The notes under the pieces: model-generated
What the model was told of the DNA's origin: nothing
Databases searched by the model: none
Seen by the model: the letters and a program-made list of their open reading frames with translations, nothing else
Translations under genes and position numbers: made by a program
DNA from: Prevotellaceae bacterium
Lineage (GTDB): Bacteria; Bacteroidota; Bacteroidia; Bacteroidales; UBA932
Direction of reading: 5' to 3'
Length of the DNA stretch: 14,657 nt
Assembly: GCA_031278135.1 (NCBI GenBank)
Contig: JAITKY010000145.1
Coordinates: 1-14,657, forward strand
Shown: piece after piece, positions 14,340-14,657 of the stretch
Layout: each line of letters starts with the position of its first letter
Numbering within the stretch: position 1 is the first letter of the stretch

Positions 14340-14459
14340 TTACATTAATCCTTGTTCTTCTAATATTTTTACTACTTCTTCTTTAGTCAAAGAAACATAC
14401 TTTGCCATTTCTTCAATCGAAACTCCATTGAGCTTCAAATTCATGAGAATTATTTTTCA
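14340..14459 (-). pseudogene. C-terminal remnant of an Rpn/PD-(D/E)XK family transposase
   Basis: Read on the minus strand, after a TGA at 14459-14457, the frame gives KIILMNLKLNGVSIEEMAKY then VSLTKEEVVKILEEQGLM and a stop at 14340-14342. The pattern LxxxGVSIEEMAKYVSLTKEE is typical of the C-terminal helix-turn-helix-like tail of Rpn recombination-promoting nucleases (putative transposases), which are abundant in gut Bacteroidales. Upstream in the same frame the sequence ISEGL precedes the stop, but the catalytic PD-(D/E)XK domain cannot be found in the remaining 200 bases. So this is a tail fragment, apparently non-functional. A 34-residue ORF from ATG 14444 survives. The assignment rests on a short motif. 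Confidence 0.5.
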
Positions 14460-14657
14460 TAGTCCTTCAGAAATAAGATTTAGCCGACTGTCCAACTATC
14501 AAAATATTCGTATCATTTGTATTCAAAAAACCATCGATAACGATCATTTTGATGTAAATTATCCGGATTTTACAGTTTGTTATCTCAAATATTTGTGTTT
14601 ACAGTTATCACTATAACAGGCAGATATAAAAATAATGCAAAAAAATTGCCGGTTTGT
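14460..14657. other. Right-edge segment without a recognisable gene
   Basis: On the minus strand a 50-codon open stretch (about 14609 to 14460) includes MIVIDGFLNTNDTNILIVGQ and runs into the TGA just before the Rpn-like tail. It does not resemble the Rpn catalytic domain. The opposite strand holds an open frame that I take to be its shadow. I cannot assign a function. Confidence 0.25.

Noticed and set aside
14428..14616. 62-codon plus-strand ORF at the right end
   Set aside because: It is antisense to the Rpn-like remnant and adjoining open frame, and has no domain signal.

Overview
The window looks like a housekeeping stretch of a chromosome from the phylum Bacteroidota, most likely Bacteroidales. 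Three things point there: AT-rich intergenic DNA; several exact matches to the Bacteroidota -7 promoter element TAnnTTTG (TACTTTTG, TAACTTTG, TAAATTTG), some followed by GCG; and gene families typical of the phylum, namely DUF3822 next to rsmD, a Bacteroides EF-G2-type factor, an OmpA-family lipoprotein, and a TatA/TatC pair with no tatB between them. I cannot name a genus.

Layout. Positions 64-3887 (+) hold tatA, tatC, aspS and one long ORF in which a Nudix hydrolase is fused in frame to TsaE, the ATPase of tRNA t6A synthesis. Positions 4014-4955 (+) hold mdh with its own promoter, ending at a strong two-way hairpin terminator facing acpH (5053-5712, -). Positions 5797-6109 (-) hold a frameshifted remnant of a small outer-membrane protein that still has a promoter. 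Positions 6291-7954 (+) hold an envelope cluster: OmpA-type lipoprotein, FtsB/DivIC-like protein and CvpA-like membrane protein. A RecD/Dda-like helicase (7971-9371, -) converges on cvpA. It shares a short divergent promoter region with a three-gene operon (9491-11476, +): a membrane-anchored protein of unknown function, a DUF3822 protein, and the 16S rRNA methyltransferase RsmD. Positions 11684-13837 (-) hold a fusA2-type EF-G paralogue whose GTPase centre lacks the catalytic histidine. The last ~820 bases carry no long gene. They hold the fusA2 promoter, dyad elements, phased A/T tracts, one possible 46-residue ORF and the decayed tail of an Rpn/PD-(D/E)XK transposase.

How the genes fit together. 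Translation is a strong theme: AspRS, TsaE, RsmD and EF-G2. The second theme is the cell envelope: Tat export, lipoprotein, divisome-like protein, CvpA. mdh and acpH are metabolic singletons. The most unusual items are the Nudix-TsaE fusion and the degenerate-GTPase EF-G with its long, structured upstream region. I found no CRISPR array, rRNA, tRNA or intact insertion sequence.
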